Of a stretch of DNA of 64,000 nt, positions 23,091 to 33,480 are shown piece after piece. Numbering within the stretch: position 1 is the first letter of the stretch; every line of letters starts with the position of its first letter. The notes beneath the pieces were generated by a model that was given only the letters and a program-made list of their open reading frames with translations, searched no databases and was not told the origin of the DNA. Made by a program: the position numbers and the translations under genes. Source of the stretch: Cheiracanthium punctorium (taxonomy: Eukaryota > Arthropoda > Arachnida > Araneae > Cheiracanthiidae); the NCBI GenBank assembly GCA_038373885.1, contig JAWZYV010011615.1, positions 124,001 through 188,000 of the forward strand, in the 5' to 3' direction.

Positions 23091-23265
23091 AAAATTTATT
23101 TGAATGCTTGGTAATGATCTTAATCGTAAGTGTTCGGAAAGTTGAGTGGAGTCAGTCCAGATTTTTTAAAAAAGTGTTTACCAAATATGGTATGGTAGTA
23201 TTTTAATGTTATAATATTTCAAACTGCAAAATGGAAATATCTTTCTGTTTGTTTTTTCCACCTAG

Positions 23266-23449
23266 GATTATGAAAAATATCGACGAGAGCAAAGTGAATC
23301 TGAACGAAATCTTTCATCTTTAGTTTGGTTATGCACAAGTACCCATACAACTAGTAAAGTTACTGTTATAGATGCCAATAATCCTGCTGAAATTATAAAC
23401 TCATTTCAAGTGTGCAGCTCTCACCTTTTATGTATTGCTAGTATTCCAG
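23266..23449 (+). CDS. syd: JIP3/JIP4 scaffold, exon 5
   Basis: Acceptor TTTTTTCCACCTAG, donor GTAAGT, ending with the G of a split Gly codon. The peptide runs DYEKYRREQSESERNLSSLV, then WLCTSTHTTSKVTVIDANNP and FQVCSSHLLCIASIPG. The WxCTSTH-SKV-IIDA block is the first strand set of the JIP3/4 C-terminal WD40-like domain. The preceding charged helix continues from exon 4. Confidence 0.95.
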
Positions 23450-25865
23450 GTAAGTGGAAAAAACACTCAAAATACTGGAGTATTTTGAGTGTAGAGTAAG
23501 AGTTCCCTCTGTTCTTAGTGATGAAGGGCTTTGACTGAGGAAGACTAAAACAATTTTTGCGTCCATAAAATTCAGTGCATAGTAGCTGATTTTACATTAT
23601 ACATCGTCGATTTGCTCCATCAGACCAGAGGAAACCGGCTTATATTCGTCTAACAGAAGTTGTTACATAAAGACTTTGCAGAATTCATCGAATCCTGACC
23701 GTTTATAAACATAGTAATTATGTCGCAATTCTAGACATTTAGAAAATGTGCAAGGCACATATCATTTACATATCGCTCATTTGCTGCAACAATGTCATAA
23801 TTCAAAAATCATGATTTTTGAGTTGATACTACAGGGACAATTGCATTAAAGCGAACTTTTAACTGGCAGAGTGTCATTTCTGACCTTTTAAATTTCACCC
23901 GCGGAACGACGGTAGTAGCATTTTGTAGAATATAAGTTTCTCCACTTTCACGGAAATTCAAATGCATTTTTTGAAAAATCATGATTTTACAGTTGTGACA
24001 TTGTTGCAGCAAATGAGCGATATGTCATGAAAGAATGGAGATTCAAACTGTTTTGATCTTGTATGCATGCTGCTTAAAAGGAAACACTTTATATTTCGAA
24101 ATATAATACATATTACTACTAGTTTGTTAGCTAATGAAAAGTAATTTTTAATTAAATGTGTAGAAGTTAAAAGTTTTAAATTAACTTCTGGTCGTTTTGA
24201 TAAAGTTATAAAATATAAATTCATAAAAATTTGAACATAGAGAAAATATGTAAAGAAAACATATAATCTTGATTTCGAATTTAACTGAAAAGTAACTTGC
24301 ATAAATAGCCTATGTGTATCTATTTTACCTTTGCTGTCAGCATTCAACAAAATCATCAAAGAACGACTTCTATTAGATGATTAAGCCTGTTTTTTTTTTT
24401 TTTTTTTTTAATCTCCATAGTTTATTGAGATTGAACAAGTTTTCTATCTACATACTTAAGTATTCAACCCCCTCACACCCTCACACAAGAAAAATTTTGT
24501 CTGCTTCATTACACAAACAGGTTTTGATTTATTTCTCTCTCTCTTAATTATTTGATTTGTTTAATTTTACTACTCCAAATCTTGGCTTCCATACAGTTTT
24601 TGAATTTTGGGTAAATTTTTGAAGATAAAACGCTCTCTCGTCTTATACATGGATCGGCTTATAATCAGAAATATACGGTAGGTTTAAATTACATACTAAA
24701 TACATACATATTACTATACAATTTTTAAAAAAAAAAAGAAAAAGAAAAACCTTAGCATAAAATCCTTTTAATCTATTTCATTATAAGTTATGCTGTAATG
24801 CAATAATAAAGTTGACTTTGTTATAGTAAGTTCACATTAAAAAAAAAATCATGCTTATTATGAGAAAAAAATATTGTATATGTCTAAGGTAAACAGTTGA
24901 TTTTATGCTATTTGTGCCTGTATATTTCACTCTATAGGGCAAAATATGAAGACTTATAATTAGTGATTAAAAAGAAACAACACAAATAAGTGTTAGTTAA
25001 ATAATTAACTCACCTCTAAAATCTTGATGGCTGAAATTAAAATTAGTAGTTACCCTTACAAACTTTAAAAACAACATCAGCCAACACAAATTAAAGAGAG
25101 CCAGACAAACATTAATATGTCAAGGTAACCATGAATCAGGTTAGCAATAAAATCTCAAGAAATTCTTGAAAAAATATCCACTTTTATAGTTAAAACCATT
25201 GAAGATTTACTCTTCTGTGCAGCGCAGCTCAGCCATTGACCACCTGATGAAAATGGAGCTTTAGCTCTGCCCTTGCATTAAAAATCTGTTACGTACGAAT
25301 ACAAATGAATACACACACCCCCCCAAAAAAAAGCATCTGTGACATGAGGACAGCATTCTTCAAAATTCTGAAAAAACTGGTGAGGTGGACTCTGACCCAA
25401 AACATTGGAGATCAAAGGTCGCGCGAAAGGACCCGGAAGGTGCACGGTAAAGTCTGTCTCCTCTAGCCATACGATCAACATTCACTTAACCTTCTTTGAT
25501 TACATAGTAAACGCTCTGTTTCTTTGATATTCAACTGATTATTAACTAAGCTGAAAAAATTTCTCGACGTTTCATCTGTTTCTTCGGTGCTTAATTGACT
25601 ATAAACTAAGCTGAAAATTTTTCTCGACCGATTTATGCTCCTCCAATGTCGAAAGTATGTATTTTAGACGAATGTTGGCTTATATATAAATAATTTATAA
25701 ATTGATCTCATAAAGAAATTTTACTCTTTATCTCTTTATTGGAAATATAAAATAATCATTCCATAACTTATTTTAATACGATTATAATGTAGACTTAAAA
25801 AAAAAAAAAATAATTTTTGATTACTTAACGAATGATTATTTATAAATCATCACTTCATTTATCAG
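23450..25865. other. Intron with one MITE and simple repeats
   Basis: The intron contains the MITE at 23768-24025, a poly-T run near 24391-24411, and a 63-bp near-duplicate (TTTCTTCG..., about 25515-25635) with two AACTAAGCTGAAAA blocks. A minus-strand open frame at 25278-25481 has no recognised family. Confidence 0.5.
23768..24025. mobile_element. MITE with ATATCGCTCATTTGCTGC ends
   Basis: Inverted ends of about 55 bp, beginning ACATATCGCTCATTTGCTGC and mirrored at 23970-24025, include AACAATGTCA and AATCATGATTTTT. Total length about 258 bp, with no coding. Target duplication unclear, so the superfamily is not assigned. Confidence 0.7.
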
Positions 25866-26036
25866 GCTGTAAGCCAACTGACTACCTTGTTGATGATGAA
25901 TTTCATAAACTTGGGAGAAAAGGAACAGTTGACAATTCTAGTGAAACTGATTCAGGAAAAATTGGGGATCTTTTGTATATTTCTGTTTCTCCTGAATCTG
26001 GCTTTGACTCATCAGCTTCAACTCCTGTAAATAATG
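25866..26036 (+). CDS. syd: JIP3/JIP4 scaffold, exon 6
   Basis: Acceptor CATTTATCAG, donor GTGAGT. It begins with GC completing the split Gly and ends with a single G. The peptide is acidic and Ser-rich: CKPTDYLVDDEFHKLGRKG, then SSETDSGKIGDLLYISVSPE. It corresponds to the variable acidic linker of JIP3/4 containing a SSAETDS-like motif. The match is mostly by position and composition, but the phases fit on both sides. Confidence 0.88.
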
Positions 26037-26136
26037 GTGAGTATACTTCTTTTTTTTCTTTTGTGCATCTGTGTGTCTTACACAAACTTTGTTAATAATT
26101 TTTAGGATGTGTTAAACTGTATATAATTTTTCGGAG

Positions 26137-27602
26137 TGTTGCCATGACTTCACCAAAGCTTAAGTTAAATTTTCTAAAGTACCAAAATTAAAGTTAAATA
26201 AAAAATATCAAACAATCCAATATCTATTTTCCCATATCAAATGGCATAGAGGACGAAGTAGTCGTATAGTTGAATATTCTTAACCGTCAATGACCCAGGT
26301 ATCTGTCTGTGCTTTCGCTGAAAAAAAATGGCGCAACGACGCCATTGTAAACCAAGTAAAGAGACACAAGGAATGAATTAAGAAAACACTCTGTTAGACT
26401 TTAACCACTTACATTTATTTTAAATTAACTTAATCATAACATTTTTTTTTTTTTTCTTGAATAACCAACCACACCATTAATAAGAGTATAACAACAACTT
26501 AACTTATTATTAACAGAGTTCTCTAGCCATTTTAACCATTATTTTAAGTGCACTTTTGTCGTAGCCGACTGCTTAAAAAAAATTAAATAGAGAAAGAAAA
26601 AAGGAAGAAAAGAAAATAAGACTTATCGCCTTTAAGAAGAATATTGGGGGGCCCCCATGTTATATCAGCCGTGTCAGGTCACCAGCTCCATTTGTCGTCT
26701 CCACCACATCATGCGTTCGACGTCCTCTCAAAATTCAGGTCCAGATCTCACTCAGCAGGAAGAGAGAGAGAGACTGCTTACTCCCTCACGCTCGCTTTTC
26801 ACTCCACTGCCTCCTCACTTCTGTAGTCATGCGACAATCAAGTTCGTTCATGAACTTTTTTCTTTCATATCTTAGTGCATATAAAATTGAAGTGAAACTT
26901 ATTTAGTTAATGAAGTACAGTCGCATTAAAAGGAAATTTAATTATTTCGTTGTTTAATTGATATTTTTTGAGGCATTTACATTTTTCTTACACGTGGTTG
27001 TGTTCCTCCACCGATTTCGATGTCTGTATCGAATCTTGAGTCAATCTATCGATTTATGTAAAATTGATGCAGGGAAAAAGGGGAATAAAAAAAAAACAGA
27101 AAAGGCAGAATAAAAAAAATTAAAGACAGAGAAAATTTTAGCATAAAAAAAAAAACCACTTCTAAACCAAAACTTAAAATTTAGCAAACACCAAAACCAA
27201 AATATGATGTTACCAAATACTTACAAACCAAAATACTTACAAAGCCAAAATATGATGTTTGTATCAAAAATTTATTTAAGAAAAAAAATGTCGGCATAAA
27301 GAAAAGGAAAAGTGGGCTCGATTTAAAAATCACATATAAACATTTTTAACATTAATTATCAAAAGTTACAATCATACCAATACCACATATCAAAAAAGAA
27401 AAGTTTTGTTAATCCGATCTGGCAACTTGTTTTGTCGTTAGCGTGCAAAACGAATCAAAACAAACCGCAAAATCGGAAAACAAACCCAAAAGATAAGTAG
27501 TACAACTTAAACATTACACAAAATATTACTCTAAAATTTGTTTTTATTACTCATAGATCGCTAAAACAAAAGTTATTTTCAAATCATTTTTCAAATCATA
27601 AC
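26137..27602. repeat. LTR-like dispersed repeat, copy 2
   Basis: It shares ordered landmarks with 5620-7074: a T-rich block, GGGGGGCCCCCAT at about 26646, a TTCGATGT-ATCGAAT block, a GGCAAC block and the terminal AAATCATAACA. The left limit (TGTTGCCATGAC) is uncertain. No coding frame. The copies are much diverged, so this is an old family. Confidence 0.38.
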
Positions 27603-28132
27603 AGTGTGTAGTCATGATCTTATAATAAGAATATTTTGTCTCTATGACAATAATTTATTGTTTTAATTAGATGTAATTTTCTCATTCCTCCCTTTTGATT
27701 ATAATTTCTGAATAATTGTGGCATCAGGTTTATTATTCTTTAATCAGAATTCCAAAGAATGCCTGGAAAAAGTTTTTGCTTCTTTTCTTCTTTTTATAAG
27801 AATCCATTTATAGAAACTTCCTTTAACAAATTATGAAAGCACACTTATAATAAATTGATCAATCAAGAGTATTTTCCTTTTCCCCTTCCATTAAAGAGGA
27901 GGAAAAATACTAATATTCTATTATAGAATAAACTTACTGTTTCCAGTTTTTCATGCAGCTTCTATTAAAAATATTTATCGTAGGCCTTATTTTTGCTACT
28001 ATACATTTTTTACAGTGTATTAAAAAACTTGATGGTCAATTTAAAAAACTGCACTTGTTTTCATTTGACTGAAAATAGTGTATTCCATTAATGCATCTTC
28101 CAAATTATAGTGTCATTTTAAAATTTTTTTAG

Positions 28133-28283
28133 ATGACAAATCAGAAGAGCTAAATGATCCTTTAAGAAAATTTGTTTCTGAAAATTCTGAAGAAGGCTCT
28201 TCTGGTGATAGTCTAGATGACAACAAAGAAACAAAAGTATCATCTGTTCTTCCTACAATGTGGCTTGGAGCACAAGATGGACA
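28133..28283 (+). CDS. syd: JIP3/JIP4 scaffold, exon 7
   Basis: Acceptor AAATTTTTTTAG, donor GTAAGT, ending with CA of a split His codon. The peptide includes DDKSEELNDPLRKF, an acidic Ser-rich part, and SSVLPTMWLGAQDG. The LPTMWLGAQ-G motif is strongly conserved in JIP3/4 and opens the next part of the propeller. Confidence 0.95.
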
Positions 28284-29049
28284 GTAAGTAAAGGTGTCTA
28301 ATGTATACAGTGAAAGTTTTAGAGAGCGACCATCCTTTGTTCCATAAAAAAGTGTTCGCGCAAAGAAGGATAAACATTGATACCCAACACTGTATAAATA
28401 TATATTATTTATGTTGTTATTTTTGAAATTGCATACTAAAATATATAAATAATTATACAAACATTTTTTTAAATTTTATTAAAATATTTCAAAATTTTGG
28501 ATTGTTTCTTTTTTTTTTTTTTTTTTTTTTTTCTCCGGGGGGTACTTCTCTCTCTATTTTATTTTTTACATCTGACAAAAAACTTTTATTCTGATATTCT
28601 TCATGCATTCCTAATTTGCCACAGTCTCGTAGGCTGTCATTGTAAGTTCATCCTGTACAATCATGTCATCAGACGTATTTTCCTTATCAGTCTCTAAAAT
28701 AGTGCCTGAGAAAGAAGAATATTTTATATTCCCCACTAAAAATTTTTAGAGAGATTGAATAGTACTTACTTTTAGCAATGACATTTTCTATCAGATGTTC
28801 TCATTTGCTGCTGATATCATCAAATCATTTTAATTTGTGCTTGCACTCCAAACTTATTGGATCGAATTTGATTTCTGCTTTCTTTGGCATTTCCATACTT
28901 ACATTGACTTTGGTTGTTCCATCAAATAAAAAAAATTGCTTTTCTATTGTGTAATTTGTCATACCACAACTAGCAAAGTGTGTAACCACAAAATCGGAAT
29001 ATAATTCTTGCCATGTAGTTTTTATCTGTTCCACAGTATTGGTAATTGT

Positions 29050-29755
29050 GATCTGTTTAACTCATTCTGATGTATTCACATATTTCATTAGTCTGATAAT
29101 CGCCTGTAAGGTAATCTGTCTTAAACCATTTGATTAAGCTATGGTCCAAAGACTGAAGCTTTGAGGTCATGTTAAGTGCCAAAAATAACAGTTTCAATTT
29201 TTTTAAAACAATAAATAGGCTGCATTGTTTAAAACAAGAAGAGTGGTTTTTTTTTCTTCTCCTTTATTCATCATTTGATTGAAATCCATAAGCCACTCTT
29301 CAGAGATTGCAGTTGCCAACCAGGCTTTTCTACTTGATTTCCAGTAAATTCCAAATTTATTTATGTTCTTTCCCTTAAAACATCTTGCATGTTTTTGGAC
29401 TTCTATGTCATTAGTGGCTTTAATTTCCCTGTTGTTGCACTAGCACAAAATGATATCATAATCCTCTCTTTGCTTGTTTTCCCTCCTTTGGAATTGGCCA
29501 ATTTCACCATCATGCTTTTATTTAGCAGAGTACGAAAAAAATGTCCTATGTCATGCATGTTAAAGATGTTCTTGTCAGAGCTGGCTGAAAGTAATGGTAG
29601 TCTTATTGTCCAGTCTTCTAAAAAGTTCTCATTGACATATGCAGCTTTTCTGCATAATGCGCAAAACATGACATTATTCCTTACTTGAAACTTGTCAAGG
29701 CACCCATTGCTTGCAGAAAATTCTTTTATTCCAAGGGCGTCTGCAATCTCCTAGC
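29050..29755 (-). pseudogene. pogo/Tigger transposase pseudogene
   Basis: The minus strand from about 29752 gives a long open stretch. EIADALGIKEFSASNGCLDK resembles the CENP-B-like DNA-binding region and leads into the DDE domain with NIFNMHDIGHFF, GGKTSKERIMISFCA and KLKPLM. After a frameshift near 29400 it continues with KGKNINKFGIYWK, AWLATAISEEWL and KTTLLVLNNAAY. Where active relatives carry acidic catalytic residues, this copy has FNMHDIG and VLNNAA, so it is dead. Another frame at about 29085-29190 keeps LDHSLIKWFKTDY, the decayed LQPLDQG region. It lies antisense in the intron between exons 7 and 8. Confidence 0.78.
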
Positions 29756-30047
29756 TTCATTAAAGCTCCACTTATTGGTATATTACTGAAATATTTCACA
29801 TAAAGGCTAAGTGGACAAAAACTGAATTGTCTCTAGCTATTGTTAAATAACATAGTCTTATTTGATGTATATGTACATTTTCAATAATTTAATGCATACA
29901 AAAATGAAATAATATGTAAAAAGACTTCACTTGATCCTCTATGAAAGCAACACATCTTAAACAGTATTTAGGAATTATAATTATACAGTTTAAAACTTTC
30001 TCTTTTATCAAATAAGCTGTTCATTAATATTTTATCTCTTTTTTCAG

Positions 30048-30128
30048 TATATATGTTCATTCATCTGTGACTCAGTGTTGGCAATCTATTAATTCTGTCA
30101 AATTAAGAGATTCGGTTCTTAGTATTGT
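30048..30128 (+). CDS. syd: JIP3/JIP4 scaffold, exon 8
   Basis: Short 81-bp exon with acceptor TCTTTTTTCAG and donor GTAAGT. It completes a His codon at the start and leaves GT at the end. The peptide IYVHSSVTQCWQSINSVKL then RDSVLSIV is the conserved YVHSSV strand of the JIP3/4 propeller. Confidence 0.94.
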
Positions 30129-30451
30129 GTAAGTCATCTTTTCTTTATTTTGCCTGTAATTTTTTTTTGTTGTAATACAGCAAAACTTTTTTATTGTCTT
30201 AATGTAGCAAAGAAAACTTCATTCTATTATGGGTGTATAAATGTTTAGTTTTATTTAAAATATAAATTATCTACAAGTGTTATATATATATGTTTATATA
30301 TATATGTATGTATATATATATATATGAATATTTAAGTAAAAAGTAAGAGTTAAATAAAATAATTGTCTGGAGTATACTGAAAGCACACCCATATATTTAT
30401 GTGTCTGTATGTTTGTACATACATATATATAACATATAAAAATGAATATAA

Positions 30452-31514
30452 CTGGGTGATTCAAAATAGATGTTAAGGCGATTATTTTTAAACCTTAAGT
30501 GATGGAAATATACTTCCAATTAGAAGCGTTCGTCCAATTAAGAGTAGCTTTCAGATATGGCTTTTTTTTTTTTACTGGGGGTTGTATACATATTAAAATA
30601 CAAAATTTAAGTTTTATACGGTCCATCCTTTCCTACCCATTATATTTAGAAGTATGTTGCTCTTTGCCTAAGAAAATTAATAAAACAAACCCCATGTTTT
30701 TACATGGAATAGTTTCCAAGATATATCAATCTGAAATTTTTGCCATTTGTCACCAAGCAATAAGGCGATGTCTCCAAAGTGAGAAAAATGTAATTACTTT
30801 TCAACTGATGTTAATTTATGTTAATAGTCACTCAATAGGCACAGTTGACTCCTCAAATTCTAATTTAGCTAGAATTTTCCCCTAAAGCATGTTTGGCAGT
30901 TTCTAGTAAAAGTCACCACACTATAGTAACCTGCACTATTATTTTGTCATTCTCTTTCACACTTTAAAATTCCTCATCTAGCAGCGTGATGTATAATAAG
31001 TGGATGACCCCTTAAAGGACTAAATTATCGCTAATTTCATAAAACAGTACCATTCATTTTAGGTAAATCTACCTGTTAATTTCACACATTTGAACGCATT
31101 TAAGTACTTTTCCCAATAATGGTATCGTTATTTATCTTTTATCCACTCATAGTTGGTTCCCTAAAGTAAAGATTTTTTTTTTGCCTGAAAACTGATGACA
31201 ACACAGTAGGTACAGTGATGTAAGTCATCATTTTTAAAATTCATTTTCTCGCTAACTATTTCACTTAGATACACAGTATTTTTTTAATTAATTTTCTTAG
31301 ACAAAAGGCAATATTTTTCTAAATATTAATGATGTTAAAGGAGGGACCGTATACAAATTAAGTTTCATATTTTAATATGTATATAACCTCCAGTAAAAAA
31401 AAGTGCCATATCTGAAAGCTACTCTTAATTTGATGAACTTTTCTAATTAGAAGTATGTTTCAATCACGTACAGTCTAAAAAATAATCGCCTTAACATCTA
31501 TTTTAAATCACCCG
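30452..31514. mobile_element. 1.06-kb foldback TIR element
   Basis: The left end CTGGGTGATTCAAAATAGAT and the minus-strand right end CCGGGTGATTTAAAATAGAT extend into inverted arms of roughly 190 bp, including AAGGCGATTATTTTT, TTAAGAGTAGCTTTCAGATA and TATTAAAATA blocks. TA-rich sequence lies on both sides. The open frame at 30499-30885 falls across the left arm and matches no transposase, so the element looks non-autonomous. Tc1/mariner-like by its TA-rich site (inference). Confidence 0.75.
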
Positions 31515-31721
31515 GCATATATAACATATAAAAATAAAGGATTTGTCCCGGTATCTGAATTTAATAAAAAGGCAACTGATATTTTTCCCTCTTTCTCCCA
31601 TCTAATAGTCACCACAATTCTCAAGAATTTCCAGGGAAAATGAGACTCAGGCATTTTAATAGCCAATAAAGGCGTCTTTTTGAACCATGTGACTACCTTA
31701 TAAATGACTTGTACATATATA

Positions 31722-32029
31722 CAGGGTGTCCAGCCTTAATGTGACCCAATAGCTAATTTCCGAGGTCTGTTTTTATCGTAATAAAATGAAACTTCTTGTG
31801 TTTACTTTTGATTTTGTGTACTGCATCTATTCCTAAATATAAGCGATAGCACCTGGGAACCGTATACAAATTTATTTTTTGTAATTTTCTTCTAAATGGG
31901 TTTTTAGGTTGGAAAAGCATGTAAAAACATTATTTGCATTTTTTAAAACATTTTTCAAAGTGGAAGTGCATATCTAAGCCAAACTGTTCGGGAATTAGCT
32001 ATTGGGTCACATTAAGGCTAGACACCCTG
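31722..32029. mobile_element. 308-bp mariner-like MITE, TA target
   Basis: The ends CAGGGTGTCCAGCCTTAATG and, on the other strand, CAGGGTGTCTAGCCTTAATG continue for about 45 bp (GTGACCCAATAGCTAATT). TA is duplicated on both sides. No coding content. A (TA)n run (32032-32077) and a Helitron follow immediately. Confidence 0.88.
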
Positions 32030-32077
<48 letters not shown>

Positions 32078-32078
<1 letters not shown>

Positions 32079-33480
32079 TAGCAGCGTGGCCCGGCGCTGC
32101 CCATGCAATGGAAAAGAAATGCGTATTGACCTTAAATATAGATTCTAAAGGGAAGGAATGTGAATCCTCCCGCTACAATGATAAAAAAAGAACATTGGAT
32201 TTCCCGCTGCAACGAAAAAGAAATTGAACACGGCACCTGATAGCGTACAGAGGTTACCGGGAATGGGACATATCTAGGCTGGAATGTGAATCCTCCAGCT
32301 GTGATGATAAAAAGAGGACATGGAACTTCCCGCTGCAACAACAACAAAAAAATGAACACGGCACCTGATAGCGTACAAAGGTTACTGGGAATTGGGCATG
32401 GCTAGGCTTCTCCCCTTCTAGGTGTCTGTATTCAGTCATTTATCGCTAATACCTACGCAACTACTAAAAACAAATAGAGTCCAGTTGTCAGTATGAGATT
32501 GTAAAGGGAAGGTATGTAAATCCTCCCGCTGCAATGATAAAAAAAAAGGCCTGGGACTTCCCGCTGCAATGAAAAAAAGAAAGGAACAGGGGACCTGACC
32601 CAGCTTACAGAGGTTACACTTTAGTGTTTTTTTTAATTTCTGTTGTTAATTATCTAATAATGAGGAGAGTAGCAAATATTAGCAACTACAATTAACATAG
32701 ACATTAAGCTACAATGAATTTTATTATAACCTTCATAACGTAGTCTGATTCTAGTGCATTTATAACTTTATATCTCACTGAAGTCAATTCTTCAGCAGTT
32801 TCACGCTGCCTTCTAGCAGCACTTCTTTTGGCTTCTGCTTGAATTCTTCGATTATATTCTTCCTCTATTGCAGATGCTCTTTGTGCTTGCACTCTTTTGG
32901 CTGCAGCAGATTTTCCAAAAAATTTACGTTTCTTAGGTGGCATGTTTAAAAAATAACTATGCACAGTGCACTAAAGAGAACCCAACTGATATTTCGACTA
33001 TCAACATTAATTTTACACTTCACCAAAAGTCGCAGTTTTTATTTATAAAAGTAACCACATAAAGTTCAATTAAAAATTTAACTGATATTTCGACTAACAA
33101 TAATAATTGTACGCTTAAATCGTTATTCTTGCGAGCGGGAGGTATTCCACATGCTGCTCATTTCGTTTTGTGCCTGTCGCTTACACCTAGATACTATGCC
33201 AATGTGCCGGAATGACCTTGAGAATGAAACACCTGAGGGAAATGAGCATTTTTCCCCTTTATTCACGGGACGCATCCAAGGAGGAAAAAGTCGCAGAAAA
33301 TTGCACAAAATATAAAATAACTCAAAAACTATTAATCCGATTAATTTCATTTTTACGGCATTAGCTTTCTCTTGTCCTATTTAGTCAGTGTGTCAAATTT
33401 GGTCCACATCCGTCGAACGATCTGGACGCATATAGCGAACCAACAGACAGACTTTCCTCTTTTATATATATATATATAGA
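32078..33480 (-). mobile_element. Helitron, 1.4 kb, with short basic ORF
   Basis: On the minus strand the element begins TCTATATATATATATATAAA after an A, with GTCTGTCTGTTGG nearby. It ends with a hairpin (GCAGCG-CCGGGCCA-CGCTGC) overlapping CTAG, followed by T. These are Helitron ends with A/T target flanks. Inside are direct repeats of GTGAATCCTCC-GC-AATGATAAAAA (about 32160, 32286 and 32518) and the small ORF at 32704-32964. Full Rep and helicase domains are absent. Confidence 0.85.
32704..32964 (-). CDS. Small basic protein, possible Helitron-encoded N-terminus
   Basis: The open frame is 86 codons. After an upstream Met, the likely start MPPKKRKFFGKSAAAKRVQA gives a strongly basic, nuclear-signal-like N-terminus. 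A charged helix follows, ending AARRQRETAEE. Short Lys/Arg-rich starts with RRQRET-like repeats are known from the N-termini of Helitron Rep/helicase proteins in arthropods. Here the frame stops before any Rep motif. Orientation agrees with the Helitron that contains it. I regard it as a truncated element protein; expression is unknown. Confidence 0.5.
   Translation of the reverse strand: MHSYFLNMPPKKRKFFGKSAAAKRVQAQRASAIEEEYNRRIQAEAKRSAARRQRETAEELTSVRYKVINALESDYVMKVIIKFIVA

Noticed and set aside
25278..25481. 67-codon minus-strand frame with protein-like composition
   Set aside because: No family recognised, no partner frames or TE ends nearby; too short to call.
30499..30885. 128-codon open frame on +
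   Set aside because: It overlaps the inverted arm of a foldback element, matches no transposase family and has no conserved motif.
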